Source of the DNA: Pseudomonadota bacterium
Lineage (GTDB): Bacteria; Pseudomonadota; Gammaproteobacteria; Burkholderiales; Burkholderiaceae_C
Assembly (NCBI GenBank): GCA_030535425.1
Contig: JAUNHQ010000001.1
Coordinates: forward strand, 38,219 to 102,218
DNA: 64,000 bases
Direction of reading: 5' to 3'
In this document: positions 57,223 to 64,000 of the stretch, piece by piece
Layout of the letters: each line of letters opens with the position of its first letter
Numbering within the stretch: the first letter of the stretch is position 1
Notes under the pieces: model-generated
Databases searched by the model: none
What the model was told of the DNA's origin: nothing
The model's input: the letters and a program-made list of their open reading frames with translations, nothing else
Translations under genes and position numbers: made by a program

Positions 57223-58590
57223 TCAGCAGGCTGAAGGTGTGCTGGCGTGAAGACTGAGCTGGCCTTGCGCATCCAGCGTGTACCACACACCTTCGCGCAG
57301 CAGGCGCCAGCGGCCGCAGCCCAGGTCCTCAAAGCCGCTGAAGCCCAGGGCATCGGGCAGGGGCTGGCCGTCGTCGCGATAGACCTGGTAGCCCGGCGCG
57401 GCGGCGCCCAGATCGGGCGCGCTGGATTCGCCCGCTGCCGCCTGCGCCGGTGTGTGGCTTTGCGGGTGTTGCAGCACGAAGCGGCCCTGCCCGCTGGCCA
57501 GCAAACGCCCCGGCAAAGGCTGCCCCAGGGGTTGCAAGCCGCCGGTCAGGCTGTAGCGGTAGCGGTGCACCTGCCCGTCGGCGCTGGTAAAGCGCAGGGG
57601 CTGGTTTTCTTGCAGCACCGGGCAAGGCTGGCCTGCGGGTTTGGGCACGGGCCCAGGCAGCAGCGGCTGGCGCTGGGCATTGACGTAGTGGCAGGCCGTG
57701 TCGGCTGGATCGTGCAGGGCCAAATAGGCCAATGCGCCGCCGGGCGCAGTGTGCAGCGCGAACGCGCGCGTGGCGGGCCAGTCCAGCAGTGTGCCGTCGG
57801 GCAGGAAAAAGTCCACGCGGCGGCTGGGCGCATCGGCCAAGCCACCGCCTTGCCCAAACAGCAACCAGGGCATGCGCCCGTCACCGGTGAGCACGCCGCT
57901 GGCCTGGTAGCGCGTGGGCACCACTTCGCGCAGGCTGCGCACGTCCAGCAGGCCCGCGCCCTGCCCGCCCGGCCCGGTGGCATGCACCTGCCGCAGCGGC
58001 ATGCCGGGCGTGGGCGGGTAGCGGTTTTGCAGTTCGCTGGCGGCGCCCTGGGCCGCGTAGCCGTGGGGCGAGCGCGCCACCACTTGGCCCTTGTGCAGGC
58101 GTGCGTAATGCGTGGCCCCGGCGCGGGTGAAGGACAGCAGCACGCTGCCAGACTCGCGTGCAGCGCGCGTGCCGGGAGGTTGCGGCGGCTGCGGCACTTG
58201 CGTCAGCGGCCCATCGAAAGGCCCGTCCAGCACGTCTTGCCCCAGGGCCGTGAGCAGCCAGGCCTGCGCACCCCGCTGGGCCAGAAAGCCGGTGACACCA
58301 CCCAGGCTGGTGCTTTGCAGGCTGTCGAACGCCCCCAGCCGGGCGGCTGCGCGCAAGGCATAGCGCAGGCAAGACTGGCCTGCCTCGGTGCTGGGCACGG
58401 CACGCACGCGGCGGTGCCAGTCAATATCGGTTTTCATCGCGCCTTTGGCGCCGGCGGGGGTGTAGCCCCGATAGGCACCAGAAGCGCACGGCTGCACGGG
58501 CTGTGCGAACGCGCAGGACGCGCCTGCGGCGGTCAGCAGCCCGGCAACGGCAAGGGTGTGAAAAGGGAAACGGCAAGTCAAACGCAACAT
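57223..58590 (-). CDS. Secreted protein of unknown function
   Basis: A 455-residue protein with a clear signal peptide (FHTLAVAGLLTAAGASCAFA). The mature part is rich in Gly, Pro, Leu and Gln and shows loosely repeated segments such as RVDFFLPDGTLLDWPA and VHRYRYSLTGGLQPLG, suggesting a beta-rich fold. Cysteines are few. I recognise no family. It is in the nadE direction, 41 bp upstream of it, so they may be co-transcribed. Confidence 0.7.
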   Translation of the reverse strand: MLRLTCRFPFHTLAVAGLLTAAGASCAFAQPVQPCASGAYRGYTPAGAKGAMKTDIDWHRRVRAVPSTEAGQSCLRYALRAAARLGAFDSLQSTSLGGVTGFLAQRGAQAWLLTALGQDVLDGPFDGPLTQVPQPPQPPGTRAARESGSVLLSFTRAGATHYARLHKGQVVARSPHGYAAQGAASELQNRYPPTPGMPLRQVHATGPGGQGAGLLDVRSLREVVPTRYQASGVLTGDGRMPWLLFGQGGGLADAPSRRVDFFLPDGTLLDWPATRAFALHTAPGGALAYLALHDPADTACHYVNAQRQPLLPGPVPKPAGQPCPVLQENQPLRFTSADGQVHRYRYSLTGGLQPLGQPLPGRLLASGQGRFVLQHPQSHTPAQAAAGESSAPDLGAAAPGYQVYRDDGQPLPDALGFSGFEDLGCGRWRLLREGVWYTLDAQGQLSLHASTPSAC

Positions 58591-58663
58591 GGGAGGGCAG
58601 CATAGCGGCGTTGGGCAAACCCGGGCCGCAGTCAGTCAAAAACGAGGTTACAGCCAGCCAGGG

Positions 58664-59155
58664 CTACAGCGGCAGGGCGCATTGCACCGGCTTGGCGCCC
58701 AGCAGTTGCACGCATACCTGCGGATCGATGCCAATGAGGTAGCCCCGCCGCCCGCCGTTGATGGCGATGCGCGGCAGCGCCAGGATGCTTTCTTCCACAA
58801 ACACCGGCATGGCCCGGCGCGTGCCAAAGGGCGAGGTGCCGCCTACCTGGTAGCCGCTGTGGCGCTCGGCCACGGCAGGCTCGCACGGCTCGACCGACTT
58901 GGCGCCGATCTGCCGCGCCAGCTGCTTGGTGCTGACCTTTTGGTCGCCGTGCATCAGCACGATCAGCGGACGCGCCTTGTCGTCCTGCATCACCAGGGTC
59001 TTGACCACCGCATGCGGGTCAAACCCCAGCACCGCCGCGCTGTGCGTGGCCCCGCCGTGGACCACGTAGTCGTAGGGATGCTCGGTAAAGGCCACGCCCC
59101 GCCCGCGCAGCAGCGCGGTCGCGGGGGTCTGGCTGACGTGGGAGGATTTGCTCAT
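58664..59155 (-). CDS. ybaK: Cys-tRNA(Pro)/Cys-tRNA deacylase YbaK
   Basis: A 163-residue YbaK/ProX-family editing protein that removes cysteine from mischarged tRNA-Pro. Recognised by FTEHPYDYVVHGGATHSAAVLGFDPHAVVKTLVM, the lysine in DQKVSTKQLARQIG and GGTSPFGTRRAMPVFVEESI. The ATG at 59155 gives the family start; an ATG four codons earlier is possible. Confidence 0.95.
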   Translation of the reverse strand: MSKSSHVSQTPATALLRGRGVAFTEHPYDYVVHGGATHSAAVLGFDPHAVVKTLVMQDDKARPLIVLMHGDQKVSTKQLARQIGAKSVEPCEPAVAERHSGYQVGGTSPFGTRRAMPVFVEESILALPRIAINGGRRGYLIGIDPQVCVQLLGAKPVQCALPL

Positions 59156-59275
59156 GGTCCAAGGCACAGCACGTTCATCAGCAAGCCAGCGGGTGACAGA
59201 TCACAGCCGCCAGCGGGCAGGGGCGGCATGTTAGCGCCTGCCTTGACCACCGCATTCCGCCGCACCCCACCGCAT

Positions 59276-60376
59276 TCAAGCCGCGACGCTGGCACCCACG
59301 CCTGCGGCGGGCGTACCGGCCGCTTTGTCCGACACCCCGGCCGATTCAAAGCTGGCCATCTCGTTCAGGATGGCGCAGGCGCTTTGCAGCAGCGGCCAGG
59401 CCAGGGCCGCGCCGCTGCCTTCACCCACGCGCAGGGCCATGTCCAGCAGCGGCTCGGCCCCCAGCGCGGCCAGCAGGCGCGCGTGGCCGCGTTCGTCGGA
59501 GCGGTGGGCAAACACGCAGCGCTGCACCACGTGCGGCGCCAGGCGCGTGGCCACCAGCACGGCGCTGCTGGCGATGAAGCCGTCCACCACGATCACGCGG
59601 CGCTCGTGCGCGGCTTGCAGCACGCTGCCGACCATGGTCGCAATCTCGAAACCGCCCAACGCGGCCAGCACGTCCAGCGGTGCGGTGGCAGCGGCATTGG
59701 CCGCCAGCGCCTGGCGCAGCACGGCCACTTTGCGGGCCATGCCCGCCGCGTCCAGCCCGGTGCCGGCGCCGGTGACGTCGGCCACGTCCAGGCCGGTCAG
59801 GCGCGCGGTCAGCGCGGTGGCGGCGCTGGTGTTACCAATGCCCATTTCACCCAGCAGCAGCGCGTTGCCAGGCAAGTCACGCACCAGGGCGATGCCGTTG
59901 GCCAGCGCCTGCCGGCATTGCGCGGCGCTCATGGCCGGGCCTTGGCTGAAGTCTTGCGTGCCGGGGGCGATCTTGCGCAGCAGCAGGCCGGGCGCGGGGG
60001 CAAAGTCGTGGCGCACGCCGCAGTCCACCACCGTCTGGGCCAGGCCGTGCTGGCGCGCCAGCACGCTCACCGCCGCACCGCCAGCCAGAAAGTTGCCCAC
60101 CATTTGCCAGGTCACGTCGCTGGGATAGGCCGATACGCCGCGCGCGGCCACGCCATGGTCGGCGGCAAACACCAGCACCTGCGGCGCGTGCAGGCGCGGC
60201 TCGGTCGTGCCCAAAATCATGCCCAACCGGTGCGCCAGCGCCGCCAGGCGGCCCAGCGCGCCGTGGGGCACGGTTTTGCGGTCGATCTTGTGCTGCAAGG
60301 CGGCGGCCAGGGCCGTGTCGTGCAGGTCTTGGACAATGGGCAAATGAGGTGGCTCGGCAGTCATCACGGCAGACAT
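59276..60376 (-). CDS. cobT: Nicotinate-nucleotide--dimethylbenzimidazole phosphoribosyltransferase
   Basis: A 366-residue CobT of cobalamin lower-ligand assembly. Seen are KTVPHGALGRLAALAHRLG, VFAADHGVAARGVSAYPSDVTWQMV, LLGEMGIGNTSAATAL, and the catalytic Glu near the C terminus (ALRVGEGSGAALAWPLL). It activates dimethylbenzimidazole to alpha-ribazole phosphate. The start could be GTG 60379, ATG 60376 or ATG 60364. It is divergent from the methyltransferase gene by 20 bp. No cobalamin riboswitch is seen. Confidence 0.95.
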   Translation of the reverse strand: MSAVMTAEPPHLPIVQDLHDTALAAALQHKIDRKTVPHGALGRLAALAHRLGMILGTTEPRLHAPQVLVFAADHGVAARGVSAYPSDVTWQMVGNFLAGGAAVSVLARQHGLAQTVVDCGVRHDFAPAPGLLLRKIAPGTQDFSQGPAMSAAQCRQALANGIALVRDLPGNALLLGEMGIGNTSAATALTARLTGLDVADVTGAGTGLDAAGMARKVAVLRQALAANAAATAPLDVLAALGGFEIATMVGSVLQAAHERRVIVVDGFIASSAVLVATRLAPHVVQRCVFAHRSDERGHARLLAALGAEPLLDMALRVGEGSGAALAWPLLQSACAILNEMASFESAGVSDKAAGTPAAGVGASVAA

Positions 60377-60396
60377 CACACAAGGGGGTTTTTCTC

Positions 60397-61152
60397 ATGC
60401 ACACGCTTGCGCAAACGGGTTTTTCACAGCAGGCCGGCGCCTACGCCCGCGGGCGGCCCGATTATCCGCAGGCCCTTGCTGCCTGGCTGCGCGATGCGCT
60501 GGGTTTAGGCCCGGGGCAGCAGGTGGGCGATGTGGGGGCGGGCACGGGCAAGTTCACGGCGCAGCTGCTGCACACTGGCGCCAGCGTGGTGGCCGTGGAG
60601 CCGCTGGATGCCATGCGCGGGCGCATCGCGCCGCATGAGCGCCTGCGTGTGCAGGCGGGCACGGCCGAGGCCACGGGGCTGGCCAGCGCCAGCCTGGATG
60701 CGCTGGTCTGCGCGCAGGCTTTTCACTGGTTTGCCAGCCGGGCGGCGCTGGATGAGTTTGCGCGCGTGCTCAAGCCCGGTGCGCCGCTGGTGCTGGTGTG
60801 GAACGTGCGCGATGCGTCGGTGGATTGGGTGGCCGAGCTGATGCGCATCATCACCCCGCACGAAGGCGATGCGCCGCGCTTTGAAAGCGGCGCCTGGCGC
60901 CAGGCGTTTCCTCACCCGGCCTTCGGGCCGCTGCAAGAGACGGTGTTCGCGCACGTGCACGAAGGCCCGCCTGAGCAGGTCATCATGGACCGCTTCATCT
61001 CCGTCAGCTTCATTGCCGCCTTGCCCGCCAGCGTGCAGGCGCAGGTGCGCCAGCAGTTGCAGCAGCTGATAGACACGCACCCTGCCCTGCGCGGCCAGCA
61101 GGTGCTGCGCTTTCCGTATCAGACGCGGGTGTTCGTGACCCGGCGCCAGTGA
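60397..61152 (+). CDS. Class I SAM-dependent methyltransferase
   Basis: A 251-residue methyltransferase (Methyltransf_11 type) with motif I VGDVGAGTGKFTAQLL, an acidic loop VVAVEPLDAM and motif LDALVCAQAFHWF. AAGGGGG precedes the ATG at 60397. Members of this group often act on small molecules or quinone-like compounds; the substrate cannot be read from the sequence. Its gene lies between cobT and cobQ on the opposite strand. Confidence 0.88.
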   Translation: MHTLAQTGFSQQAGAYARGRPDYPQALAAWLRDALGLGPGQQVGDVGAGTGKFTAQLLHTGASVVAVEPLDAMRGRIAPHERLRVQAGTAEATGLASASLDALVCAQAFHWFASRAALDEFARVLKPGAPLVLVWNVRDASVDWVAELMRIITPHEGDAPRFESGAWRQAFPHPAFGPLQETVFAHVHEGPPEQVIMDRFISVSFIAALPASVQAQVRQQLQQLIDTHPALRGQQVLRFPYQTRVFVTRRQ

Positions 61153-61162
61153 GTGGCCAAAG

Positions 61163-62752
61163 TTACCGAAGCAGCGCCGCCAGCGCGCCCGGCGCAAAGG
61201 CGCGCGCCATGTCATCGGCCAGGCCGTCGAACACCGCGTCCAGCGACGGCGCGGCCGCGCCGAACAGCGCGCGCAGCACGGCTGCGTCTTCAAACAGGCC
61301 GTGCAGGTAGCAGCCCAGCACGTTGCCTGCGGTGTTCTGCCAGGCCAGGCCGGGCATGACCTCGCGCGCCACATCGCCCTTGGTGGCCAAGGCGGGGTGC
61401 TGGGCGGTTTGGCCGCTGTGGATTTCGTAGCCGCTGACGGGCACACCGGCCAGCGCACGCCAAGGACCGCGCACGTCGCCAAAGCCGGTGCTGGTCGGGC
61501 GCACGGTTTTGCGCGGCTCAAAGCTGGTGACCAGGGGCAGCAGGCCCAGGCCGGGGGCGTTGCCCTGGCTGCCGGGGCTTTCCACGCCGTGCAGGTCGAT
61601 CAGCGCCTCGCCCAGCATTTGCAGGCCGCCGCATATGCCCAGCACGCGCCCGCCCGCAGCGGCATGCTGGGCAATGGCCGCATCCAACCCCTGCGCGCGC
61701 AGCCAGGCCAGGTCTGACACGGTGGCCTTGCTGCCGGGCAGGATGAGCGTGTCGGCCCCGGCCAGATCGGCCGGGCGGCGCGCCCAGCTCAGACGCAGGC
61801 CGGGCACGTTTTTCAGCGGCTGGAATTCGTCCAGGTTGCTGATGCGCGGGTAGGCAATGACGGCGATGTGGCGAATGGGTGAAATTGGGGTCAGATCACG
61901 ATTTTCGCCACAATCTTCGCTATTTTTTATATAGCTGCTCGCACGCTCTGGGTGCGCGCCAATGGCCGATTTGGCTTGTAATGTCTCTGCCCTGCCCGCG
62001 CTGGGTGTGTCATCAAACACACCGTCTTCTTCAGGCAAGCCGTGGCCGCGCCGCAGGGGCAGCACGGCCAGGGTGGGCACGCCGGTGAGCTGCTGCAACT
62101 GCTCAGGCGCAGGGGCCAGCAAGGCGGCGTCGCCCCGGAACTTGTTGAGCACAAAGCCGCGAATCAGCGCCCGGTCATCGGGCGGCAGCAGCGCCCAGGT
62201 GCCGTACAGGTGGGCAAAGGCGCCGCCGCGGTCAATGTCGGCCACCAGCAGGCAGCGCGCCTGCGCATGACGGGCCACACGCAGATTGACCACGTCGCTT
62301 TCATACAGGTTGATCTCGGCGGGCGAGCCCGCGCCTTCAATCACCACCAGATCGTGCTGCGCCCGCAGCGCATCCAGCGCGGCGGCAATGTGTGGCCACA
62401 CCTGCGCACTGCGCTGGCGCCAGGGTAGCGCGCCCAATGCTGCGTGGGCCTGGCCCATCAGCACCACCTGGCTGCGAGTGTCGGCTTCAGGTTTGAGCAG
62501 CAGCGGGTTCATGCCCACGTGCGGCGCGGCGCGCGCGGCCAAAGCCTGGAAGTACTGGGCACTGCCCATTTCGCCCCACTGCCCGTCTGGCCCCGGCACC
62601 ACGCGGGCGTTGTTGCTCATGTTCTGCGCCTTGAAGGGGGCCACTTTCAAGCCCTGGTTGGCGTAGTGGCGGCACAGGGCCGTGGCCAGCCAGCTTTTGC
62701 CGGCGCCAGAGCTGGTGCCCAGCACCATGAGGCAGGGGGCCAGGCGGCTCAT
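61163..62752 (-). CDS. cobQ: Cobyric acid synthase with a repeat-encoded insertion
   Basis: A 529-residue CobQ, which amidates adenosylcobyrinic acid a,c-diamide at four positions. N-terminal P-loop-like domain (VLGTSSGAGKSWLATALCRHY, FKAQNMSNNARVV), C-terminal glutaminase with Cys in GRVLGICGGLQMLG and His in LGCYLHGLFED. About residues 260-291 (ASSYIKNSEDCGENRDLTPISPI) are encoded by a dispersed repeat between the two domains. The ATG overlaps the stop of the upstream restriction-modification gene (ATGA). Confidence 0.92.
   Translation of the reverse strand: MSRLAPCLMVLGTSSGAGKSWLATALCRHYANQGLKVAPFKAQNMSNNARVVPGPDGQWGEMGSAQYFQALAARAAPHVGMNPLLLKPEADTRSQVVLMGQAHAALGALPWRQRSAQVWPHIAAALDALRAQHDLVVIEGAGSPAEINLYESDVVNLRVARHAQARCLLVADIDRGGAFAHLYGTWALLPPDDRALIRGFVLNKFRGDAALLAPAPEQLQQLTGVPTLAVLPLRRGHGLPEEDGVFDDTPSAGRAETLQAKSAIGAHPERASSYIKNSEDCGENRDLTPISPIRHIAVIAYPRISNLDEFQPLKNVPGLRLSWARRPADLAGADTLILPGSKATVSDLAWLRAQGLDAAIAQHAAAGGRVLGICGGLQMLGEALIDLHGVESPGSQGNAPGLGLLPLVTSFEPRKTVRPTSTGFGDVRGPWRALAGVPVSGYEIHSGQTAQHPALATKGDVAREVMPGLAWQNTAGNVLGCYLHGLFEDAAVLRALFGAAAPSLDAVFDGLADDMARAFAPGALAALLR
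61881..61975 (-). repeat. Dispersed hairpin repeat, copy 14, inside cobQ, with a second repeat motif
   Basis: GCTAT-TTTTTAT-ATAGC followed by TGCTCGCACGCTCTGGGTGC...AATGGCCGATTT (61919-61974). Directly beside it is GGGGTCAGATCACGATTTTC (61887-61906), which looks like a separate repeat. Both stay in frame. Confidence 0.7.
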
Positions 62753-64000
62753 GAGGCGGGAGCGCGGCGGGCACGCTTTTTGGCCGCAGCGGCGGGGAGC
62801 AGCACGCTGCTTTGCTGCTGGTAGAGGGTGAACAAAAAGGCCACGCGATCGGCGTCGCTGGCGTAGGCCTTGGGGCCGCCGGCCAGTTGGTAGGCCTGGT
62901 CCACGGCTGCGTCGAGCTTTTGGTGGGCTTTGAGCAAGTTGGCGGGCATGGTGAGGGGATCGTACAAGTCGGCCAGGCTGCTGCCGGGGTGGGCGGCGCG
63001 GGCATCGAGCACGGCTTGCGCAGCGGCTTCGATAGCGGCCTGGGCTTTTTGCACTTGCGCATCGGGCGTTTGGGCCGCTGCATCGGCTGGGGTAAAGGGC
63101 CAGGGGAAGTTGTTGTAGACGATATGCGCAGAGTAGAGAAAGCGGCTTTCCAGGCGACCACAGACACGCTGGACCCAGGCCATATGCATCGACGAATGCA
63201 GTACGCCAAAGTGCACCAAGCTGGCATCTGGCACTAGCCGCATCCGATCGCTTGTCAATGTGCCGGCATCCAAGAACCCCAGCGGGATATACGGGCGCCG
63301 CTCGGACGATACACAAGGAATCGCCAGATAGTTGCCTGAAGGAAAGAACTCCACATGAAACCGTGTCGGCATTGCCGCCAGTTTCTTGGTCGGTGCGCTC
63401 TTGCTGGCCTGCCGGAATTCCTTCACTGTTTGTACGCGCTTCATGGCTTCAGGCATAGCGCGCAGCTCAGCAGGCGGGGTGTCACCCAGCCACAAGCACC
63501 AGCGCTCGTAGCCATGCAGAAATTCGTCCGCACCCAGCCAGCGGCGAAACCACTTGGCGCTGGCCGGCTCAAGGGCGATGAAGGCATCGCGCTCGGCGGT
63601 TGTGAACAGGTAGTTGCCATCGTCAATAGGCTTATTACCGACTCCGATCTCGGGCACGAGGCAAATCGGCTTGCTGCGCCTTGGCACCACTACATCGGGC
63701 GCATCGACGAGGTAGGGGTTGATGTTGCTGGCGGGCACAGCGGTGGGTTCACCCTTGATGTCGGCGTATTCGTAGATGACTTTGCCCGGCAGGTCTTGCA
63801 GGCCAAAGCCGACGATGACGCAGTGCACGGCGGCCTTGCCGCGCGCTTCGTTGCTCCAGGCAAAGGTGCGGTGGGCAAAGTGGATGTGTACGCCCTGCGC
63901 CAGCAGCCAGCCCCACAGGGCGCCCACTTGTTCGCCCTGGGTGATGCTGTTGGTTGAAACGAACGCGCAACGCGCGTTCGTTCGTTCGTTCGGTCGGTCG
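62749..64000 (-). CDS. MmeI-like single-chain restriction-modification protein, C-terminal part
   Basis: About 417 residues of the C-terminal part, open to the window edge. FVSTNSITQGEQVGALWGWLL and NNFPWP followed by DPLTMPANLLKAHQKLDAAVDQAYQLAG match MmeI-type enzymes, which join nuclease, N6-adenine methyltransferase and target recognition in one chain. The visible part holds the end of the methyltransferase, the recognition domain and the C-terminal helices. The frame passes through a tetranucleotide repeat at the window end. Its stop overlaps the cobQ ATG. Confidence 0.85.
   Translation of the reverse strand, partial: DRPNERTNARCAFVSTNSITQGEQVGALWGWLLAQGVHIHFAHRTFAWSNEARGKAAVHCVIVGFGLQDLPGKVIYEYADIKGEPTAVPASNINPYLVDAPDVVVPRRSKPICLVPEIGVGNKPIDDGNYLFTTAERDAFIALEPASAKWFRRWLGADEFLHGYERWCLWLGDTPPAELRAMPEAMKRVQTVKEFRQASKSAPTKKLAAMPTRFHVEFFPSGNYLAIPCVSSERRPYIPLGFLDAGTLTSDRMRLVPDASLVHFGVLHSSMHMAWVQRVCGRLESRFLYSAHIVYNNFPWPFTPADAAAQTPDAQVQKAQAAIEAAAQAVLDARAAHPGSSLADLYDPLTMPANLLKAHQKLDAAVDQAYQLAGGPKAYASDADRVAFLFTLYQQQSSVLLPAAAAKKRARRAPAS
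63976..64000. repeat. Tetranucleotide repeat tract at the window edge
   Basis: Four GTTC units followed by GGTC units reach the last base. The tract lies in the MmeI-like reading frame, and its full length is outside the window. Confidence 0.6.

Noticed and set aside
59156-59275. Possible cobalamin riboswitch near cobT and cobQ
   Set aside because: I looked for a B12 box and the conserved core on both strands here and before cobQ and found none.

Overview
The window is high-GC, densely packed proteobacterial chromosome. Gene order (thrS-infC-rpmI-rplT-pheS-pheT-ihfA-merR-tRNA-Pro; surE-pcm-nlpD; lon/clpX; ppsA/ppsR), protein style and a dispersed palindromic repeat (core GCTAT-N-ATAGC next to AAAAAGGCCATTTGCGC) point to a betaproteobacterium of the Burkholderiales, most likely Comamonadaceae. 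The genus cannot be fixed from sequence alone.

Layout. 1-3.5 kb: the end of what looks like a PQQ-linked alcohol/methanol oxidation cluster (YVTN beta-propeller, MxaD-like protein, a metallo-beta-lactamase-fold protein that has lost its metal ligands), then glutathione-dependent formaldehyde dehydrogenase behind a textbook FrmR/RcnR-type operator. 3.6-9.1 kb: rlmD, nlpD, pcm, surE and a zinc-ribbon membrane protein; no rpoS lies between nlpD and rlmD. 9.46-15.74 kb: a 6.3-kb integrative element in the 3' end of tRNA-Pro(GGG), with an 18-bp direct repeat at both ends. It carries a tyrosine integrase, an AlpA-type regulator, a MobV relaxase with a candidate oriT, a small ORF and a rolling-circle Rep_1-type initiator. 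A strong opposing promoter and terminator in the rep leader look like an antisense copy-control RNA. 15.8-24.7 kb: the translation/IHF block, with an envelope protein gene wedged between pheS and pheT and an infC that starts with ATC.

25-36 kb: a purine/ureide catabolic region. PuuD oxidises urate, UraH and the UraD half of a UraD-AllC fusion finish allantoin formation, PuuE opens allantoin, and the AllC half degrades allantoate. XdhC, a GntR/FCD regulator, an M20 hydrolase, a DAACS symporter and an NCS2 permease go with it. A shared motif AAAGTGTATRCAA before puuD and in the uraH/gntR divergent region suggests one regulon. 36-47 kb: a P2-type cation ATPase, a hydrolase-natA-natB operon with two ATGA overlaps, lon and clpX (no clpP beside it). 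47-59 kb: CobD-like protein, Nudix hydrolase, rplS, ppsA/ppsR, plsC, a dihydroorotase homologue lacking the HxH metal motif, PII, nadE, a secreted orphan and ybaK. 59-64 kb: cobT, a methyltransferase, cobQ and the C-terminal part of an MmeI-like restriction-modification protein that runs off the window through a tetranucleotide repeat.

The most interesting points are the self-contained rolling-circle integrative element with its putative antisense RNA, and the dispersed hairpin repeats. The repeats show compensatory base changes in their stems and have entered reading frames (allC part of the fusion, cobQ, the C terminus of the GntR regulator) or supply stop codons (rlmD, xdhC, plsC region).
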